Assembly: GCF_036346615.1 (NCBI RefSeq)
Contig: NZ_CP107836.1
Coordinates: forward strand, 620,001 to 684,000
DNA length: 64,000 nt
Source of the DNA: Streptomyces sp. NBC_00523
GTDB taxonomy: Bacteria > Actinomycetota > Actinomycetes > Streptomycetales > Streptomycetaceae
Reading direction: 5' to 3'
Under the pieces are notes generated by a model. The model saw only the letters and a list, made by a program, of their open reading frames with translations. It was not told the origin of the DNA and did no database searches. Each line of letters opens with the position of its first letter. Within the stretch, counting starts at the first letter, position 1. Shown in pieces: positions 31,174 to 42,123 of the stretch. Position numbers and translations under genes: made by a program.

Positions 31174-33246
31174 GTGTCGGACACCGGTACCACGGCCCCT
31201 GGTGCGGACCCGGGCGACGAGATGGCGGGGGCGCTGCTCGACACCCTGTTCAGCCAGTCCGCGGTCGGTCTGCACGTCCTGGACCTGGATCTCCGGGTGG
31301 TCCGCGTCAACGCCCTGACCGAGGTGGTGGACCCGGAGCAGATCGTCGGCCTGCACTTCACCGACGCCTACCGGCTGGACGACCCGGAGGAGGCCGAACA
31401 CCTGCTGCGCCAGGTCCTCAAGACGGGTGCGCCGGTGGTCGACTACGCGGTGCGCGGGCGCGTCGCCCGGGCTGCCGGCCCCGACCGCAACCTGAGCGTC
31501 ACCGTGCACCGGCTGGACGCCCACGACGGCCGGCCGCTCGGGCTGCTCGCGGCCGTGGTCGACGTCAACGAGCGGGACAAGGCCCATGTCCGGGCCGATG
31601 TGCTGGCGGCGGTGCGCCGGGGCGCGGGCCACTCCCTCGATGTGGCGGCGACCTGCGAGGGGCTGGCGTCCGCGCTGGTGCCGCCGTTCGCCGACCTGGC
31701 CGTGGTCGAGGTGGTGGACGAGGTGCTGCGCGGGGCCGATCCGCCGCTGAGCCCGCTGGGCCGGGACGTCCCGCTGCGGCGTGCGGCGGTCCGGGGCACG
31801 GAGACGGCGTCGGACAACCTGGTCGGCGAGCTGCGCCGGCTGCCGGAGGCGACGCCGTTCGCCCTGGCCGTCACGGATCTGCGCCCCCGGCTGGTCCAGC
31901 TGGGCCCGGACACGCCCTGGCTGGACGCCGACCCGGCGACGCGCCGGATGATCGAGGCGACCGGGGCCCACTCGATGATCGTGGCGCCGCTGAAGCTGCA
32001 TGGCTCCGTCCTCGGCCTGGTGAGCCTGTTCCGGCACCGGGGCGATCCGTACAACGAACGCGACCTCACCCTCGCGCTGAACGCCGCCGCGCACGCGGCG
32101 CTGAGCATCGAGAACGCGCTGCGCTTCGCCCGCGAGCACGTGATCGCCTCGACGGTCCAGCGCCGGCTGCTCCCCCAGCACGAGGGCGAGCGGGTCGCGA
32201 TCGAGACCGCGCACGTCCTGCTGCCTGGGCGCAACAGCGGATGCTGGTTCGACACGATCGGGCTCTCCGGCGCCCGGACGGCGCTCATCATCGGCAATGT
32301 CGCCGGACACGGACTGCAGACGGCCATCACGATGGGGCAGCTGCGCACCGTCATCCACGCGCTGGCGGGCCTCGACCTGGAGCCCGACGAGGTGCTGGCC
32401 CGGCTCAACGACACGGCGGACCGGCTGGTCGAGGAGCGGCGGTCGCTGCCGCCCGGGGACTCGCTGCACCGCCAGCCGCTGACCGCGAGTTGCCTGTACG
32501 CGGTGTACGACCCGTTCACGCAGGTGTGCACGGTGGCCCGGGCCGGGCATCCCGCTCCGGTGGCCGTCGGGCCGGACGGGCGCCCGCTGGTGCTGGATGT
32601 GCCGGAGGGACCGGCGCTCTTTTCGACGGACAGCGCGCCCTTCGCGACGGGTTCGGTGCGGCTGGAGGAGGGCAGTGTGCTGGCGTTCCTCACCGGCTCG
32701 CTGCTGCCGGAGGAGCGGTCGGTGGAGCGGGTGCGGGAGGCGCTGGCCTTTCCGGAGCGCCGGCTGCGGGACCTGTGCGACGCGATCGTGTACAACCTGC
32801 CGGCCGAGGCCGATCCGGACGGGGCGGCGCTGCTGCTCGCCCGGACGGGCGTGGTGCCGCCGGACCGGGTGGCGACCTGGGAGCTGGCCCACGACCGGAC
32901 CACTCCGGCGGTCGCCCGCACGCTCGTCCGGGACCGGCTGGAGGGCTGGGAGCTCGACGAGGACACCATCGAGGCGACCGAGCTGATCGTCAGCGAGCTG
33001 ATCACGAACGCGGTGCGCTACGGGACGCCGCCGCTGCAACTGCGGCTGCTCCTCGACCGCGCGCTGACCTGCGAGGTGCACGACACCAGCCCGGTGGCCC
33101 CGCATCTGCGGCATGCGCGGACGGTGGACGAGGGCGGACGCGGGCTGTTCATCGTGTCGCAGCTCGCCAGCCACTGGGGCACCCGCTACGGCACGAACGG
33201 CAAGGCGCTGTGGACGGAGCAGGAGATCCGGGACGAGGACTCCTGA
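31174..33246 (+). CDS. PAS-GAF-SpoIIE-HATPase signalling protein with a degenerate phosphatase domain
   Basis: A 690-residue cytosolic protein. It has a PAS-like sensor at about 15-130, a GAF-like domain at about 145-315, a SpoIIE/PP2C fold at about 330-560 and a C-terminal anti-sigma-type HATPase domain (ELIVSELITNAVRYG, then GGRGLFIV). The PP2C metal ligands are missing. GGDW is SGCW (Cys357), GDV is GNV (Asn375), TDG is TGS (507-509), and the final DD pair reads D549-G550. A normal copy of the same fold sits nearby at 34711-35538. It is probably a pseudophosphatase that senses something and acts through its kinase domain on an anti-anti-sigma partner. The GTG start at 31174 has only a weak ribosome site. 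Confidence 0.85.
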   Translation: MSDTGTTAPGADPGDEMAGALLDTLFSQSAVGLHVLDLDLRVVRVNALTEVVDPEQIVGLHFTDAYRLDDPEEAEHLLRQVLKTGAPVVDYAVRGRVARAAGPDRNLSVTVHRLDAHDGRPLGLLAAVVDVNERDKAHVRADVLAAVRRGAGHSLDVAATCEGLASALVPPFADLAVVEVVDEVLRGADPPLSPLGRDVPLRRAAVRGTETASDNLVGELRRLPEATPFALAVTDLRPRLVQLGPDTPWLDADPATRRMIEATGAHSMIVAPLKLHGSVLGLVSLFRHRGDPYNERDLTLALNAAAHAALSIENALRFAREHVIASTVQRRLLPQHEGERVAIETAHVLLPGRNSGCWFDTIGLSGARTALIIGNVAGHGLQTAITMGQLRTVIHALAGLDLEPDEVLARLNDTADRLVEERRSLPPGDSLHRQPLTASCLYAVYDPFTQVCTVARAGHPAPVAVGPDGRPLVLDVPEGPALFSTDSAPFATGSVRLEEGSVLAFLTGSLLPEERSVERVREALAFPERRLRDLCDAIVYNLPAEADPDGAALLLARTGVVPPDRVATWELAHDRTTPAVARTLVRDRLEGWELDEDTIEATELIVSELITNAVRYGTPPLQLRLLLDRALTCEVHDTSPVAPHLRHARTVDEGGRGLFIVSQLASHWGTRYGTNGKALWTEQEIRDEDS

Positions 33247-33260
33247 CCGGGCATACGGGT

Positions 33261-33297
33261 GCGGCGCACCCCGGCCGGGAGGGCCGGGATGCGCCGC
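33261..33297. terminator. Imperfect hairpin after the SpoIIE-like gene
   Basis: GCGGCGCA pairs with TGCGCCGC, and inside it CCCGGCC pairs with GGCCGGG around a short loop. It lies 14 bases past the stop of the SpoIIE-like gene and faces the convergent lamin-tail gene. Confidence 0.6.
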
Positions 33298-33348
33298 GAG
33301 GAGAGGCCACGGGCGGCGGCACGGGTCCAGCGGGCCGCCGCCGGTGGG

Positions 33349-33840
33349 TCAGCGGCGGGGACCGTGGTGGCGGTGCCCCCAGGACTTGGAGTCGACCTTG
33401 TGGCCGTGCGCGTCGCGCAAGGTTGCCGTGTCGCTGTTGTCCCAGACGTAGCTGCGCCGGTCCTGGTAGACGTCGTGGCGGGTGTCGCGGCCGACACCGG
33501 TGTGGACGCGCACCGAGGAGCGGCCGGGCAGGCGCAGGTCGAACTTGTACGTGCGGTGGCTCTCGTCGCTGAGCGTCCAGCCGCGCAGGTTCACCGTGTG
33601 CCGGCCGGTGTTGGTGACGGTGACCCACTCACCGTTCAGGCTCCGGTTGGAGCCGTTGTCGCGACCGGGGCTGTCGTACTGGATCTTGCCCAGGACGACG
33701 GTCGGGCGCGGGGCGTGGTGGCCCCGGCCGTGGTCACGGCCGTGGTCACGGCCGTCGGCGACCGCCGGGAGGGCGGCGGCGGCGACCAGTGCGCCGGAAG
33801 CGAGGACGGCGGCGGTGATCCGCCGTGCGGAACGGGACAT
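33349..33840 (-). CDS. Secreted lamin-tail-domain protein
   Basis: A 163-residue exported protein. A signal peptide (core ITAAVLASGALVAAAALPAVA, in all about 1-28) is followed by a His/Asp/Arg-rich linker (GRDHGRDHGRGHH) that might bind metal, and then a single lamin-tail (LTD) beta-sandwich: VVLGKIQYDSPG, SLNGEWVTVTNTG, NLRGWTLSDES, VRVHTG. LTD domains on the cell surface are thought to mediate binding or anchoring; no enzyme motif is present. The ATG at 33840 follows GAGGGG. Its leader can form a GCCCGGACC/GGTCCGGGC hairpin (33860-33882). Confidence 0.85.
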   Translation of the reverse strand: MSRSARRITAAVLASGALVAAAALPAVADGRDHGRDHGRGHHAPRPTVVLGKIQYDSPGRDNGSNRSLNGEWVTVTNTGRHTVNLRGWTLSDESHRTYKFDLRLPGRSSVRVHTGVGRDTRHDVYQDRRSYVWDNSDTATLRDAHGHKVDSKSWGHRHHGPRR

Positions 33841-33859
33841 GAAGACCCCTCAGGTGCGG

Positions 33860-33882
33860 GCCCGGACCGGTGGGGTCCGGGC
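33860..33882 (-). promoter_or_regulatory. Leader hairpin of the lamin-tail gene
   Basis: A perfect 9-base stem (GCCCGGACC and GGTCCGGGC) lies 20-42 bases before the ATG at 33840. It could affect translation or mRNA stability. The remaining bases to 34171 show no gene; they include GC stems and an AT-richer patch near 33960-34045 that may hold promoters. Confidence 0.35.
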
Positions 33883-34171
33883 GGTTCAACGTTCCCGGCG
33901 TCCTGCCGGGAGCCACACCTTGGACCCGCCGGCGGCCCGGCGGGAACCACATCGGGGCGTGTTACGAAGTGCGGACATTTCCGTCACACACGCCTGTAGT
34001 CGGCATGTAGGGAAAGCTGCGGGTACCTGTCAATTCCTGTCCGCTGCAACCAGCCGTACGGTGCCGGATTGACGGGGTCGACCGTGCGGGCGACGCCGCC
34101 GGGCGCCCCGCGGGCGGGCCTGTGCACGGGGCCTGCGGGTTCGTAACAAACAGACCGCGAGCCCTGTTGAA

Positions 34172-34200
34172 CGCCCGTTCCGTTACCGTCGGAACGGGCG
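34172..34200. terminator. Hairpin terminator after the DUF1876 gene
   Basis: CGCCCGTTCCG and CGGAACGGGCG form a perfect 11-base-pair stem with a 7-base loop, about 45 bases downstream of the DUF1876 stop on the minus strand. Confidence 0.65.
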
Positions 34201-34244
34201 CACGAATGTTCCCTCGAACGCCGGGCTGGATGCGCTCGCCGCGT

Positions 34245-34544
34245 TCAGGCCGTGGCGTCCGACCAGGCGTAGGGCGGTGGCACCGGGCCGTCGGGCCGGC
34301 CGGCGCCGGCTTCGCCGATGGCGCGGTCGGCCACGCTCATCAGCTGCCCGGCGACATCGTGCATGGCCCGGCTCGCCGCGACCTCGTCGCCGATGGTGGG
34401 GACGTCGGGGTCCTGGGGGCTCAGCCGGGCGATCCCCTGGCCGGTGAGCCTCGCGGTGCCGGTGTCCAGCACCGCTTCCGCCTTGGTCGTCCCGCTCTCC
34501 TCGGAGAGCTCGACGCGCACCGTCCATTCCAGCGTGCGGTTCAT
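34245..34544 (-). CDS. DUF1876 family small protein (dsRBD-like)
   Basis: A 99-residue protein that begins TLEWTVRVELSEESGTTKAEAVLDTG and continues LTGQGIARLSPQDPDVPTIGDEVAASRAMHDVA, the full pattern of the DUF1876 / dsRBD-like family. It is widespread and often multi-copy in actinobacteria; function unknown, possibly stress related. The ATG at 34544 follows GGGAGG. It is divergent from the SpoIIE phosphatase gene, with 166 bases between them. Confidence 0.88.
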   Translation of the reverse strand: MNRTLEWTVRVELSEESGTTKAEAVLDTGTARLTGQGIARLSPQDPDVPTIGDEVAASRAMHDVAGQLMSVADRAIGEAGAGRPDGPVPPPYAWSDATA

Positions 34545-34710
34545 CGCATACCTCCCGGCCCGCACCGGCCGGCGGGCGCGGGCCGACGCACGGGTCCTCC
34601 TCCAGCATCCACCCGACCGGCCGCCGCCGCCCGCCCGGACTGCGCCCGGTCCCCCGCCGAAATAGGATGCAGGGGCCCGGCCCGCCAACCCCCGTCCCGC
34701 GGAGCGGCCC

Positions 34711-35538
34711 ATGAACCGGCGTCGTCCTTCCCGGTCGGCCAGCTCCGACGAACTGCTCACCACCCTTCACGACCTCACCTCCCGGGCCCGCCGCGAGGTG
34801 GAACTGCACCAGGCCAGGGTGGAGCTGGCCGAGGCACTCCAGCGGGAGATGCTGCCCCCCGACCTGCCCTCGCCACCGGGTCTGCGGACCGCCGCCCGGT
34901 ACGACCCGGCGCGCAACGGCCTGGACATCGGCGGCGACTGGTACGACGGGTTCGTGCTCCCCGACGGGGCGCTCGCGTTCGCCATCGGGGACGTCCAGGG
35001 GCACGATGTGGAGGCCGCCGCCTTCATGGGCCAGATCCGGATCGCGATGCGCGCCTTCGCGCTCACGGCGGAGGACCCGGGCGAGGTCATGAGCCGTACC
35101 AACGACCTGCTGCTCGCCGCCGACACCGGGCTGCTCGCCACCTGCACCTTCGTACGTCTCGACCCGGCCACCCGGGAGCTGCGCAGTGCCCGGGCCGGAC
35201 ATGTGGCCGCCGTCTGGGCCACCGCCGACGGCCGGGCCGGCACCACGGACGACGAGGGCGGGCTGCCGCTCGGGGTGCAGTCGGGCGAGGAGTACCCGGT
35301 CACCACGCGCCCGCTCAGCGGCGAGGGGGCGTTCGTGCTGCTGACCGACGGGGTGGTCGAGGGTCCCTCGTACGCCTTGGACGAAGGGCTGGACGCGGTG
35401 GTGCGGCTCGTACGTTCCCGGGTGACCGAGGACGCGGACGCGCTGGCCGACGCGGTCATGGGGTCCGCCGAGCGGACGGGGCACCAGGACGACGCGGCGG
35501 TGCTCGTCCTGCGCCACGGGCGCCCCGGCTCCGGCTGA
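34711..35538 (+). CDS. SpoIIE-family PP2C serine phosphatase
   Basis: A 275-residue protein phosphatase. A short helical N-terminus (HDLTSRARREVELHQARVELAEALQREMLP) leads into a complete PP2C fold: DIGGDWYDGF, AIGDVQGHDVEAA, LLTDGVVEG and HQDDAAVLVLRH, so all metal-binding aspartates are present. Such enzymes dephosphorylate STAS-type anti-anti-sigma factors to free sigma factors such as those of the SigB family. It has no sensor domain of its own. The nearby degenerate homologue at 31174-33246 and the MASE1 sensor just downstream could feed the same pathway. Confidence 0.9.
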   Translation: MNRRRPSRSASSDELLTTLHDLTSRARREVELHQARVELAEALQREMLPPDLPSPPGLRTAARYDPARNGLDIGGDWYDGFVLPDGALAFAIGDVQGHDVEAAAFMGQIRIAMRAFALTAEDPGEVMSRTNDLLLAADTGLLATCTFVRLDPATRELRSARAGHVAAVWATADGRAGTTDDEGGLPLGVQSGEEYPVTTRPLSGEGAFVLLTDGVVEGPSYALDEGLDAVVRLVRSRVTEDADALADAVMGSAERTGHQDDAAVLVLRHGRPGSG

Positions 35539-35602
35539 GGGTGCGGCGGACCCGGGCCGCCCGTGCGTGTCAGACCGCCGTCCGCCCCGGGGCCGGTGTC
35601 TC

Positions 35603-36599
35603 ATGAGAGGCGTGATCCACAGCGAGAGGAACCGCCGGTACCTGGTGGCGGTCCTGCGTGTCGTGGGCGTCGCCGCCGTCTATTGCGGGTCGGCCCGGCT
35701 GGGCCTGCTGAGGGAGCTGACCGTCCATGGCGCGGTGGTGACGCCGCTGTGGCCGCCGACCGGGATCGCGCTGGGCTGCCTGCTGTATTTCGGATTACGC
35801 GTGTGGCCCGGGATCGCGGTGGGCTCGCTGGTCGTCGTGGGCATGCTGGGCGGTACGGTGACGCCGTCCACGCTCGTCGTCGCGGCGGGCAACACGCTCG
35901 CCCCCCTGTGCGCGTACGCATTGCTGCGGCGGACCGGTTTCCGCCGGGAGCTGGACCGGCTGCGCGACGGCATCGTGCTGGTGTTCCTGGGGGCGATGGC
36001 CGCCATGGTGATCAGCGCGACCGCCGGGACGGCGATGCTCGTGGTGGACGGCAAGGTGCCCGCCCGGAACTTCTGGTCCGTCTGGGCGGCGTGGTGGGCG
36101 GGTGACGTCATGGGGGTCCTGGTGGTCGTGCCGGTCGTGCTGGTGCTCGGCCGCGTGCGGCCGCCCAGGCTCACGGACCGCTGGGCGGAGGCCCTGGCGC
36201 TGTCGGCGGTCGCGGTCGTCGGGGCGCTGTTCGCCACCCGGAGCTCGCTGTCGATGCTCTATCTGGTGTTTCCGATCGTCATCTGGGCCGCCCTGCGCTT
36301 CCGGCTCGGGGGCAGCGCGCCGTGCGCCCTGCTGGTATCCGTCCTGGCGGTCGTGGCGGGGACGGACGGGGCGGGGCCGTTCGCGGGGCACACCATCGTG
36401 GAGGTGATGATCAACCTCGCGGTGCTCAACGGGGCCGTCGCTCTCACCGCCCTCCTGCTGGCCGCCATGGTCACCGAGCAGCAGTACGTCCGGCACCGCA
36501 TCGAGCGCGCCTGCGAGGAGTTGGCCGAGGTGGTCGACCAGCTCGCCCCGGGTCGCTCGGCCGCCGCCTGGCCGTCCCGGGCCGAGGACGAACGCGGCA

Positions 36600-36607
<8 letters not shown>
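35603..36607 (+). CDS. MASE1-domain integral membrane protein without output domain
   Basis: A 334-residue protein with about eight to nine membrane spans in the MASE1 pattern (VVTPLWPPTGIALGCLLYFG, RNFWSVWAAWWAGDVMGVLVV, YLVFPIVIWAALRF). In most proteins MASE1 is the sensor of a diguanylate cyclase or histidine kinase, but here it ends after a short helical tail (EEVVDQL-like, about the last 40 residues), so it has no catalytic output. It may pass a signal to a partner such as the phosphatase gene 65 bases upstream. The start is uncertain: ATG 35603, with GTG 35567 and GTG 35612 as alternatives. Confidence 0.8.
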
Positions 36608-38260
<1,653 letters not shown>

Positions 38261-39799
38261 ATGGGGCATGTCGAGCTACCCGAATCCGATATACCGAGGC
38301 CCGTGGGACTGGCGGGAGCGCCACGTCCGCGGACCTCTTCAGGAATGCCGCGCGGCCAGGACATCGGCCGGCCGCGGCAGCTCCCGCGCGTACCGTACGA
38401 ACGCGGCGCCGGGGCGCCCGGCAGGCGCCCGGGCCTGCTGCCCCTGGTGGTGTGTGCCGAATCCGCCGGACTGGGCCTGCCCGCCTGGCTGGTGCTCCGC
38501 GCCGGAGGGCAGCCCGAGGCCCTGGCCGGGGCGCTCGCGGCCACCCTGGTGTGGTGCGGGGTCCGGGCCGCGCGGGGGCGTTACGTCTTACGTGTACCGG
38601 GCCGCCCGCCCGGGGCGCTGACCACGCCCGGGGACTGGTTACTGCTCATCGGTGTGCTGGCGGTGCTGTGGACCGTCCTCGACGCGCCGATCGACCCGGC
38701 GGCGGCCGTCGTCGCCCTGATCCCCGGGCTCCTGGCCGGGGCGGGCACCTCGTGGGCACGCCGGCTGGCCCGGTCCGGGAGGCGCCGGACGGCGCGCCGG
38801 GTACTGGTGGTCGGCGAGGCCGCGGGGGTGGACCGGGCGGTGCGGCTGCTCACCTCTCGGGAGGACCACGGCTATCTGGTCGTGGCCGCGCTGCCGGTGG
38901 GCGCGGCGGCGCTGAGCTGCGAGGTCCCGGTGCCGGGGCGGCTGGCTCCGGCGCCCGCGGGGGACGACGCCTCGACGGTGCTGGGCGCGGCCTTCGCGCA
39001 CGAGGCGGACCTGGCGCTGGTGGTGCCGGGGCCGGGGCTGGCCGAGGAGCGGTTGCGGCGGCTGACCTGGGGACTGCACGACGGCGGGCTCGAGGTGTCG
39101 GTGCTCTCCCACCTCTCGGAGACCGCGGCGGACCGGATCCGGCCCTCGTCGGCGGCCGGGCTCACCCTGCTGCACATCGTGCCGCCGCTGCGCCGGGGGC
39201 TTCAGCCGGCCCTGAAGGCGGCGGTGGACCGGGCGGGTGCCACCTGCGGGCTGGTCGCCCTGTCTCCTTTGCTGCTGCTGATCGCGGTGGCGGTCCGGCT
39301 CACCTCGCCGGGCCCGGTCTTCCACCGGCAGGTCCGCCAGGGGCAGCACAACCACCCGTTCGTCATGTGGAAGTTCCGCACGATGGTGGTGGACGCCGAG
39401 CGGCACAAGGCGCGGCTGGCCGAGGCCAACGAGAACGACGGCCCGATGTTCAAGATGCGCCGGGATCCCCGGGTGACCCGGCTCGGCCGTCTGCTGCGCC
39501 GCTCGTCACTGGACGAACTGCCCCAGCTCATCAACGTACTCAAGGGTGACATGTCCCTGGTCGGCCCGCGTCCGCCGCTGCCGGACGAGGTCTCCCGGTA
39601 CGACGAGCGGGAGTTGCGCAGGCTCGCGGTGAAGCCGGGGCTGACGGGGCTGTGGCAGGTCAGCGGCCGGTCCGACCTCTCGTGGCAGGAGACGGTGTCG
39701 CTGGACCTCTGGTACGTCGACAACTGGTCGGTGGCCACGGACATGGGGCTGATGGCCCGGACACTGCGTGCCGTCACCGACGGCCGCGGAGCGTACTGA
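38261..39799 (+). CDS. Initiating polyprenyl-phosphate sugar phosphotransferase (WcaJ/CpsE type)
   Basis: A 512-residue membrane enzyme that starts exopolysaccharide repeats by moving a sugar phosphate from a nucleotide sugar to undecaprenyl phosphate. The N-terminal half has a proline-rich cytoplasmic lead and about four membrane spans, then a degraded CoA-binding-like domain. The C-terminal catalytic part has a span (LVALSPLLLLIAVAVRLTSP) and the motifs FHRQVRQGQHNHPFVMWKFRTM, SLDELPQLINVLKGDMSLVGPRP and KPGLTGLWQVSGRS. Length and motifs are complete. First gene of the sugar polymer locus, transcribed toward it. The ATG at 38261 follows TGGGGGG. Confidence 0.92.
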   Translation: MGHVELPESDIPRPVGLAGAPRPRTSSGMPRGQDIGRPRQLPRVPYERGAGAPGRRPGLLPLVVCAESAGLGLPAWLVLRAGGQPEALAGALAATLVWCGVRAARGRYVLRVPGRPPGALTTPGDWLLLIGVLAVLWTVLDAPIDPAAAVVALIPGLLAGAGTSWARRLARSGRRRTARRVLVVGEAAGVDRAVRLLTSREDHGYLVVAALPVGAAALSCEVPVPGRLAPAPAGDDASTVLGAAFAHEADLALVVPGPGLAEERLRRLTWGLHDGGLEVSVLSHLSETAADRIRPSSAAGLTLLHIVPPLRRGLQPALKAAVDRAGATCGLVALSPLLLLIAVAVRLTSPGPVFHRQVRQGQHNHPFVMWKFRTMVVDAERHKARLAEANENDGPMFKMRRDPRVTRLGRLLRRSSLDELPQLINVLKGDMSLVGPRPPLPDEVSRYDERELRRLAVKPGLTGLWQVSGRSDLSWQETVSLDLWYVDNWSVATDMGLMARTLRAVTDGRGAY

Positions 39800-39886
39800 G
39801 TGCGGGGGCCGATGAGCACCGGGAGGAGGGGCCGGGTGGTCCGCCCGTCGTGGACGGGACCGGGCCGCCCGGCCGGGCGGGGGCGG

Positions 39887-40864
39887 CTACGCGGCCTGCT
39901 GCCGGAGCCACCAGGAGTACGTCTCCGCGATGCCCTCCTTCAGCGGGATGCGCGGTGCGAAGCCGAGGGAGGTCAGCCGGGACACGTCCAGGAGTTTGCG
40001 CGGGGTGCCGTCGGGCTTTGCGGTGTCCCAGCGGATTTCACCCTGATAGGCCGTCACCTCACCGACCATGGAAGCGAGTTCGCGGATGGTGAGGTCGTCG
40101 CCGCAGCCGACGTTGACCGGTGCGTCGTCGTCGTAGCGCTCCAGCAGGAGTACGCAGGCGGCGGCGAGGTCGTCCACGTGCAGGAACTCGCGCCGGGGGT
40201 TTCCGGACCCCCAGAGCGTGAGGGCCGGTGCGCCCGACTCGCGGGCCTCGTGGAAGCGGCGGATCAGGGCGGGCAGGACGTGCGAGGTCTCCAGGTCGAA
40301 GCTGTCGCCGGGGCCGTAGAGATTGGTCGGCATGGCGCTGATGTAGGAGGCGCCGTACTGGCGGCGGTAGGACTGCGTCTGCACGATGCCGGCGATCTTC
40401 GCCAGCGCGTACGCCTCGTTGGTGGGTTCCAGCTCCCCGGTGAGCAGGGCGCTCTCGGGGATCGGCTGCGGGGCGTGCTTCGGGTAGATGCAGGACGAGC
40501 CGAGGAAGAGCAGCCGTTCGGTGCCCGCCGCGTGCGCCCCCGCGATGACGCTCAGCTGGATGCGCAGGTTGTCCTCGATGAACTGCACCGGATACGTGCT
40601 GTTGGCCATGATCCCGCCGACCCGGGCGGCGGCCAGCACCACGGCGTCCGGGCGTATGCCGCGCAGGAAGGCGGCGGTGCGCTCGCCGTCCCGGAGGTCG
40701 AGGAGGTCGCGGCCGCGGGTGATCACCTCGTGGCCGTCGGCGGTGAGGCGGCGGAGCACCGCCGACCCGACCAGGCCCCGGTGACCGGCGACGAACACGC
40801 GTGCGCCGGGGCGTAGCAGGGAGGGGACTCGTTCCCGGGGAGGGCCGGGGAGATCAGTCGTCAT
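39887..40864 (-). CDS. fcl: GDP-L-fucose synthase
   Basis: A 325-residue extended short-chain dehydrogenase that epimerises and reduces GDP-4-keto-6-deoxymannose to GDP-L-fucose with NADPH. It shows the dinucleotide loop GHRGLVGSAVLRRL, the SSCIYPKHAPQPI loop, the catalytic YALAK and the PTNLYGPGDSFD segment, all family-specific. It is divergent from gmd (112 bases apart), which makes its substrate. Together they supply fucose for the polymer encoded around them. The ATG at 40864 is chosen because the family sequence starts within 20 residues of it. Confidence 0.93.
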   Translation of the reverse strand: MTTDLPGPPRERVPSLLRPGARVFVAGHRGLVGSAVLRRLTADGHEVITRGRDLLDLRDGERTAAFLRGIRPDAVVLAAARVGGIMANSTYPVQFIEDNLRIQLSVIAGAHAAGTERLLFLGSSCIYPKHAPQPIPESALLTGELEPTNEAYALAKIAGIVQTQSYRRQYGASYISAMPTNLYGPGDSFDLETSHVLPALIRRFHEARESGAPALTLWGSGNPRREFLHVDDLAAACVLLLERYDDDAPVNVGCGDDLTIRELASMVGEVTAYQGEIRWDTAKPDGTPRKLLDVSRLTSLGFAPRIPLKEGIAETYSWWLRQQAA

Positions 40865-40926
40865 GTTTTCGGATTGTGCCAGCAGCCGGGCGAAACAGTG
40901 ATGTTTTGCACCGGATCCCTCAGACC

Positions 40927-40955
40927 TTGACATTCCATGACCAACTGCCTTACGG
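40927..40955 (+). promoter_or_regulatory. Probable gmd promoter
   Basis: A consensus TTGACA (40927-40932) is followed after 17 bases by TTACGG (40950-40955), 22 bases before the GTG of gmd. The -35 is perfect; the -10 is weak. Confidence 0.45.
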
Positions 40956-40976
40956 GCGACCGCAGAAGGGGGAAAC

Positions 40977-41990
40977 GTGGCGAAGACCGCGCTCATCACC
41001 GGGGTGACCGGACAGGACGGTTCATACCTCTCGGAGCTGCTGCTCCAGAAGGGATACACGGTCCACGGCCTGATCCGCCGCTCGTCCAGTTTCAACACGG
41101 AGCGGATCGACCACATCTACCAGGGCCCGGAGCAGGAGCACCGGTCCTTCGTGCTGCATCACGCGGACCTGGCCGACGGGGTCGCGCTGGTGAACCTGTT
41201 GCGGGACATCCGGCCCGACGAGGTGTACAACCTGGGCGCCCAGTCGCATGTGCGGGTCTCCTTCGACGCGCCGCTGTACACCGGTGATGTGACCGGCCTC
41301 GGCACGATCCGGCTCCTGGAGGCGGTCCGGGCCAGTGGCATCGACACCCGGATCTACCAGGCGTCCTCCTCGGAGATGTTCGGCGCGAGCCCGCCCCCGC
41401 AGAACGAGCAGACGCCGTTCCACCCGCGCAGCCCGTACAGCGTCGCCAAGGTGTACTCGTACTGGGCGACGGTCAACTACCGCGAGGCGTACGGGATGTT
41501 CGCGGTGAACGGCATCCTGTTCAACCATGAGTCGCCCCGGCGCGGGGAGACCTTCGTGACCCGGAAGATCACCCGTGGCGTGGCCCGGATCAAGGCGGGT
41601 CTCCAGTCCCGGCTGCATCTGGGCAACCTGGACGCGGTGCGCGACTGGGGTTACGCCCCCGAGTACGTGGACGCGATGTGGCGCATGCTCCAGTGCGACA
41701 CCCCGGACGACTACGTGGTGGCCACCGGGGAGGGGGTCAGCGTCCGGCAGTTCCTGGAGTACGCCTTCGAGCACGCGGGCCTGGACTGGCGCGAGTACGT
41801 CCGCTACGACGCGAAGTACGAGCGGCCCAGCGAGGTCGACGCGCTGATCGGGGACGCCTCGAAGGCCGGACAGCTGCTGGGCTGGAAACCGGCCGTACGC
41901 GCCCGGGAGCTGGCCCGGATCATGGTCGACGCCGATGTGCGCCGCCTCTCCGACGAACTCGCGGGGGCCGCCGTGCGCGTGGACAGATAA
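40977..41990 (+). CDS. gmd: GDP-mannose 4,6-dehydratase
   Basis: A 337-residue extended SDR that turns GDP-D-mannose into GDP-4-keto-6-deoxy-D-mannose. Family motifs are [16 protein letters not shown] (NADP loop), [15 protein letters not shown], the QASSSEMFG catalytic loop, [10 protein letters not shown] with the catalytic tyrosine and lysine, and [17 protein letters not shown]. All complete. Its GTG at 40977 follows AAGGGGGAAA. The product feeds fcl on the opposite strand. GDP-mannose itself must come from genes elsewhere. Confidence 0.95.
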   Translation: MAKTALITGVTGQDGSYLSELLLQKGYTVHGLIRRSSSFNTERIDHIYQGPEQEHRSFVLHHADLADGVALVNLLRDIRPDEVYNLGAQSHVRVSFDAPLYTGDVTGLGTIRLLEAVRASGIDTRIYQASSSEMFGASPPPQNEQTPFHPRSPYSVAKVYSYWATVNYREAYGMFAVNGILFNHESPRRGETFVTRKITRGVARIKAGLQSRLHLGNLDAVRDWGYAPEYVDAMWRMLQCDTPDDYVVATGEGVSVRQFLEYAFEHAGLDWREYVRYDAKYERPSEVDALIGDASKAGQLLGWKPAVRARELARIMVDADVRRLSDELAGAAVRVDR

Positions 41991-42013
41991 CGGACTCCGG
42001 CGCGCACCCCCAC

Positions 42014-42035
42014 CCCCACCGGTCACGCGGTGGGG
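42014..42035 (+). terminator. Hairpin after gmd
   Basis: CCCCACCG and CGGTGGGG pair around a six-base loop, 23 bases past the gmd stop and about 90 bases before the next gene. It may end the gmd transcript. Confidence 0.5.
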
Positions 42036-42123
42036 CCGCACGCGCCGGTTCGGGCGGGGCCCCGGCTCCGCCTCCTCGACCGCGGCCAAGGGGCCGCAAG
42101 CTCGTTCTCACCTTCGGAGCTGA

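Noticed and set aside
29343..33572. A 1,409-codon plus-strand open frame across the lyase and the SpoIIE-like gene
   Set aside because: It runs antisense to the PL11 lyase and out of frame through the SpoIIE-like gene, with repetitive Arg/Gly/Pro translation and no domain; both real genes have full motifs.
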